Shown here: piece by piece, positions 5,446-6,553 of the stretch
Layout of the letters: each line of letters opens with the position of its first letter
How positions within the stretch are numbered: the stretch's first letter is position 1
Assembly: GCA_905215795.1 (NCBI GenBank)
Contig: CAJMRV010000096.1
Location: 1-6,553, forward strand
DNA length: 6,553 nt
Direction of reading: 5' to 3'
Source of the DNA: an uncultured bacterium
Lineage (GTDB): Bacteria; Pseudomonadota; Gammaproteobacteria; Burkholderiales; Burkholderiaceae_F
Notes under the pieces: generated by a model
Told to the model about the DNA's origin: nothing
Databases searched by the model: none
What the model saw: only the letters and a program-made list of their open reading frames with translations
Made by a program: the position numbers and the translations under genes

Positions 5446-5928
5446 ATGATCAACACCCGCATCCCCATCACGGCCAAGGGAGCCGAAAAGCTCAAGGCCG
5501 AACTCGACTACCTCAAGAAGACGGCCCGTCCGGCCGTGATCGCCGCCATCGCCGAAGCCCGCGAAAAGGGCGACCTCTCGGAGAACGCCGAATACGACGC
5601 CGCCCGTGAGGAGCAGGGCCACATCGAGGGCCGCATCGCGGAACTCGAGGGCAAGATCCCCGCCCTGCAGGTGATCGATCCCAAGACCATCGACGCCGGC
5701 GACCGCATCGTCTTCGGCGCCACGGTCGAGCTCTACGACGAAGAGGACGACACCACGGTCACCTACCAGATCGTGGGCGACGACGAGGCCGACATCAAGG
5801 AGAACAAGATCTCCGTGTCCTCCCCGATCGCGCGCGCCCTGATCGGCAAGTACGAGGGCGACTCCGTCCAGTTCATGAGCCCGGGCGGTCTGGTGGCCTT
5901 CGACATCGAGACGGTCAAGTACCTCTGA
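5446..5928 (+). CDS. greA: Transcription elongation factor GreA
   Basis: GreA inserts its coiled-coil tip into the RNA polymerase secondary channel and stimulates cleavage of backtracked RNA. The 160-residue protein (E. coli 158) opens with an N-terminal coiled coil (ITAKGAEKLKAELDYLKK and AAIAEAREKGDLSENAEYDAAREEQ). The tip acidic residues D43 and E46 in GDLSENAEY match E. coli D41 and E44. A C-terminal FKBP-like domain follows (RIVFGATVELYDEED, YQIVGDDEAD, ISVSSPIARALIGKYEGD), and the protein is complete and intact. The ATG at 5446 has no close Shine-Dalgarno; the nearest purine run, AGGA at 5425-5428, is 17 bases away. No alternative in-frame start was found just upstream, so initiation may be weak or leader-dependent. 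The gene appears to have its own promoter and faces the convergent yhbY. Confidence 0.97.
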   Translation: MINTRIPITAKGAEKLKAELDYLKKTARPAVIAAIAEAREKGDLSENAEYDAAREEQGHIEGRIAELEGKIPALQVIDPKTIDAGDRIVFGATVELYDEEDDTTVTYQIVGDDEADIKENKISVSSPIARALIGKYEGDSVQFMSPGGLVAFDIETVKYL

Positions 5929-5941
5929 TCAACGTGATCCA

Positions 5942-5959
5942 CCCCCGCCCGAGCGGGGG
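5942..5959. other. Hairpin 1 after greA
   Basis: CCCCCGC (5942-5948) pairs with GCGGGGG (5953-5959) around a 4-base loop CCGA, a 7-bp all-GC stem starting 14 bases after the greA stop. It has no T-run of its own. It probably protects the 3' end or helps pausing before the next stems. Confidence 0.6.
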
Positions 5960-5991
5960 AGCCCCCGGCGGAAGCCTCCGCCGGAAGGGCT
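5960..5991. other. Hairpin 2 after greA
   Basis: AGCCC (5960-5964) pairs with GGGCT (5987-5991), and CCGGCGGA (5965-5972) pairs with TCCGCCGG (5977-5984). The result is a long GC stem with a two-base AA bulge at 5985-5986 and a 4-base loop. It abuts hairpin 1 with no spacer and is followed by an A7 run that belongs to the next terminator. Confidence 0.65.
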
Positions 5992-5992
5992 G

Positions 5993-6041
5993 AAAAAAAG
6001 CTCGATGCGTCCCGGAAACGGGATCCACATCGAGCTTTCTT
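5993..6041. terminator. Bidirectional intrinsic terminator between greA and yhbY
   Basis: AAAGCTCGATG (5997-6007) pairs exactly with CATCGAGCTTT (6028-6038). Inside, TCCCG (6010-6014) and CGGGA (6019-6023) close a GAAA tetraloop. An A7 run (5993-5999) on the left gives a U-tract for minus-strand transcripts from yhbY, and TTTCTT (6036-6041) on the right serves greA. The placement between two convergent genes fits a shared terminator. Confidence 0.9.
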
Positions 6042-6055
6042 GTCTCGGGACGACG

Positions 6056-6074
6056 GCCCCCTCGGAAAGGGGGC
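6056..6074. other. Hairpin just past the yhbY stop
   Basis: GCCCCCT (6056-6062) pairs with AGGGGGC (6068-6074) around a 5-base loop, 8 bases beyond the yhbY stop codon (6083-6085, minus strand). It is the first of the stems that yhbY transcripts meet before the U-rich terminator. Confidence 0.5.
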
Positions 6075-6082
6075 GAGCGTCA

Positions 6083-6313
6083 TCAGCCCATGGCGGCGCG
6101 CTTCGTGAGGCGCTTGTGCTTCGGACGCGCACGACGCACCGGGGCGGCCTTGCGGACCTTCTTCTCACCGGGCTTCTTGCTGGCGACCTTCTTCTTGCCG
6201 GTCACCGTCATCTTGCCCTGGGCGAGCGCACGGGCGCGGGCGGCCTCCTCGCGGGCCTGCTTCTCCTGGAGCTCCTCGCTGGGGCGCCAGAGCACGAGCA
6301 GCTTGCCGATCAT
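6083..6313 (-). pseudogene. yhbY: YhbY-family RNA-binding protein, C-terminal fragment
   Basis: Reading right to left, this frame gives MIGKLLVLWRPSEELQ. It corresponds to the end of the CRM/YhbY domain (E. coli YhbY has IGKTLVLYRP), a small KH-like RNA-binding fold that associates with pre-50S ribosomal subunits. A tail of about 60 residues follows: Ala/Glu/Arg-rich (AREEAARARALAQGK), then very basic (GKKKVASKKPGEKKVRK and RRARPKHKRLTKR). E. coli YhbY (97 aa) lacks this tail. The ATG at 6311-6313 is a mid-domain codon, not a genuine start. The N-terminal half lies upstream in a different frame (next entry), so as written the gene is broken. The two fragments together would give a plausible full-length protein if about 11 bases were removed between them. 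Confidence 0.75.
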
Positions 6314-6553
6314 CTGGTTAAGAATGCAGAAACTGCCGACTTTGTATTTGACGCTGGGAGTGTAAAGATGGCCTGACGTTCCTCGCGGTCGTCGGTCGGG
6401 ACGCGCACCTTGATGAGTTCGTGGGCCGTGAGTTCACGGTCGATCTCCTTGATCACGGCTTCGGTGCAGCCGTTGGCGCCCATCAGGACGACGGGGTCGA
6501 GGTGATGCGCTTGGGCACGCAGGGCCAGACGGGCGTCGCGTGGAAGAATGATT
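6310..6553 (-). pseudogene. yhbY: YhbY-family RNA-binding protein, N-terminal fragment (start outside window)
   Basis: From the right edge leftwards the frame reads IILPRDARLALRAQAHHLD, then PVVLMGANGCTEAVIKEID, then RELTAHELIKVRVPTDDREE and RQAIF. This is the standard first two thirds of a YhbY/CRM domain, including the GxxG-type loop (GANG) and the LIKV strand. The start codon should lie only a few codons beyond 6553. After RQAIF the frame runs into AT-richer sequence, loses family resemblance (TLPASNTKSAVSAFLTR) and stops at TGA (6310-6312). The expected continuation, IGKLLVLWRP, is found in another frame at once. In Betaproteobacteria yhbY is commonly divergent from rlmE-ftsH, which would lie past the right edge; that is inference. 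Confidence 0.75.
6314..6369. other. AT-richer segment interrupting yhbY
   Basis: About 54-56 bases stand out as roughly 43% G+C by hand count, against about two thirds for the surroundings. The segment replaces the short YhbY stretch that normally links the ERQAIF-like and IGKLLVLWRP-like motifs. The distance between those motifs is about 11 bases longer than in E. coli YhbY, which accounts for the frame change. CATCT (6311-6315) and AGATG (6366-6370) are 5-base inverted repeats at its borders. A small GCAG-AAA-CTGC stem sits at 6326-6336. No transposase or named element was recognised. Confidence 0.5.

Noticed and set aside
6314..6369. Complete insertion sequence or sequencing adapter within yhbY
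   Set aside because: It is too short for an IS, has no transposase and no clear target duplication, and does not match adapter sequences I know.
6005..6376. + strand open frame over the terminator and yhbY
   Set aside because: It starts inside the terminator stem and is mostly Leu/Gly/Ala shadow of yhbY. Its end (LVKNAETADFVFDAGSVKMA) comes from the AT-richer segment; it looks less shadow-like but has no start of its own.

Overview
The window is GC-rich bacterial chromosome (about two thirds G+C by eye, third codon positions mostly G or C) with housekeeping genes packed on the + strand. The order dnaX-ybaB-recR, a Gram-negative (LPS-heptose) gmhA, and greA facing a minus-strand yhbY that runs off the right edge all suggest a proteobacterium. 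Greatest resemblance is to Betaproteobacteria (Burkholderiales, possibly Sutterellaceae-like); that placement is inferred from gene order and remembered protein sequences, not from a search.

Layout. Positions 1-639 hold the 3' part of a LysE/RhtB-type exporter, closed by a textbook intrinsic terminator (656-688). A promoter-like region (721-749) precedes dnaX, whose clamp-loader ATPase part (821-2224) stops inside the linker. The tau C-terminal domain continues in the +1 frame up to 2717. ybaB (2756-3082) follows, then a structured 129-base gap, then a modD-like gene of the NadC fold (3212-4048), recR (4048-4662, overlapping modD by one base), gmhA (4706-5305), a leader with an extended -10 promoter and a strong hairpin, and greA (5446-5928). 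Between the convergent greA and yhbY lies a cluster of hairpins that includes a bidirectional terminator. yhbY (6083-6553, minus strand) is disrupted by a short AT-richer segment and a frame change.

How the genes work together. dnaX, ybaB and recR are a classic replication/recombination-repair cluster: clamp loader, nucleoid-associated protein and recombination mediator. The modD-like gene is wedged into that cluster and translationally coupled to recR. gmhA starts ADP-heptose synthesis for LPS inner core. greA rescues backtracked RNA polymerase, and yhbY is a ribosome-assembly RNA-binding protein.

The items most worth a second look are: (1) the dnaX frame break, where a near-perfect repeat of a 12-base string carries one extra G, so that full-length tau needs recoding, slippage or a sequence correction; (2) the broken yhbY with its foreign-looking insert; (3) the orphan modD inside the ybaB-recR cluster with a structured leader; and (4) a GraL-like greA leader. 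No rRNA, tRNA, CRISPR array or complete insertion sequence is visible.
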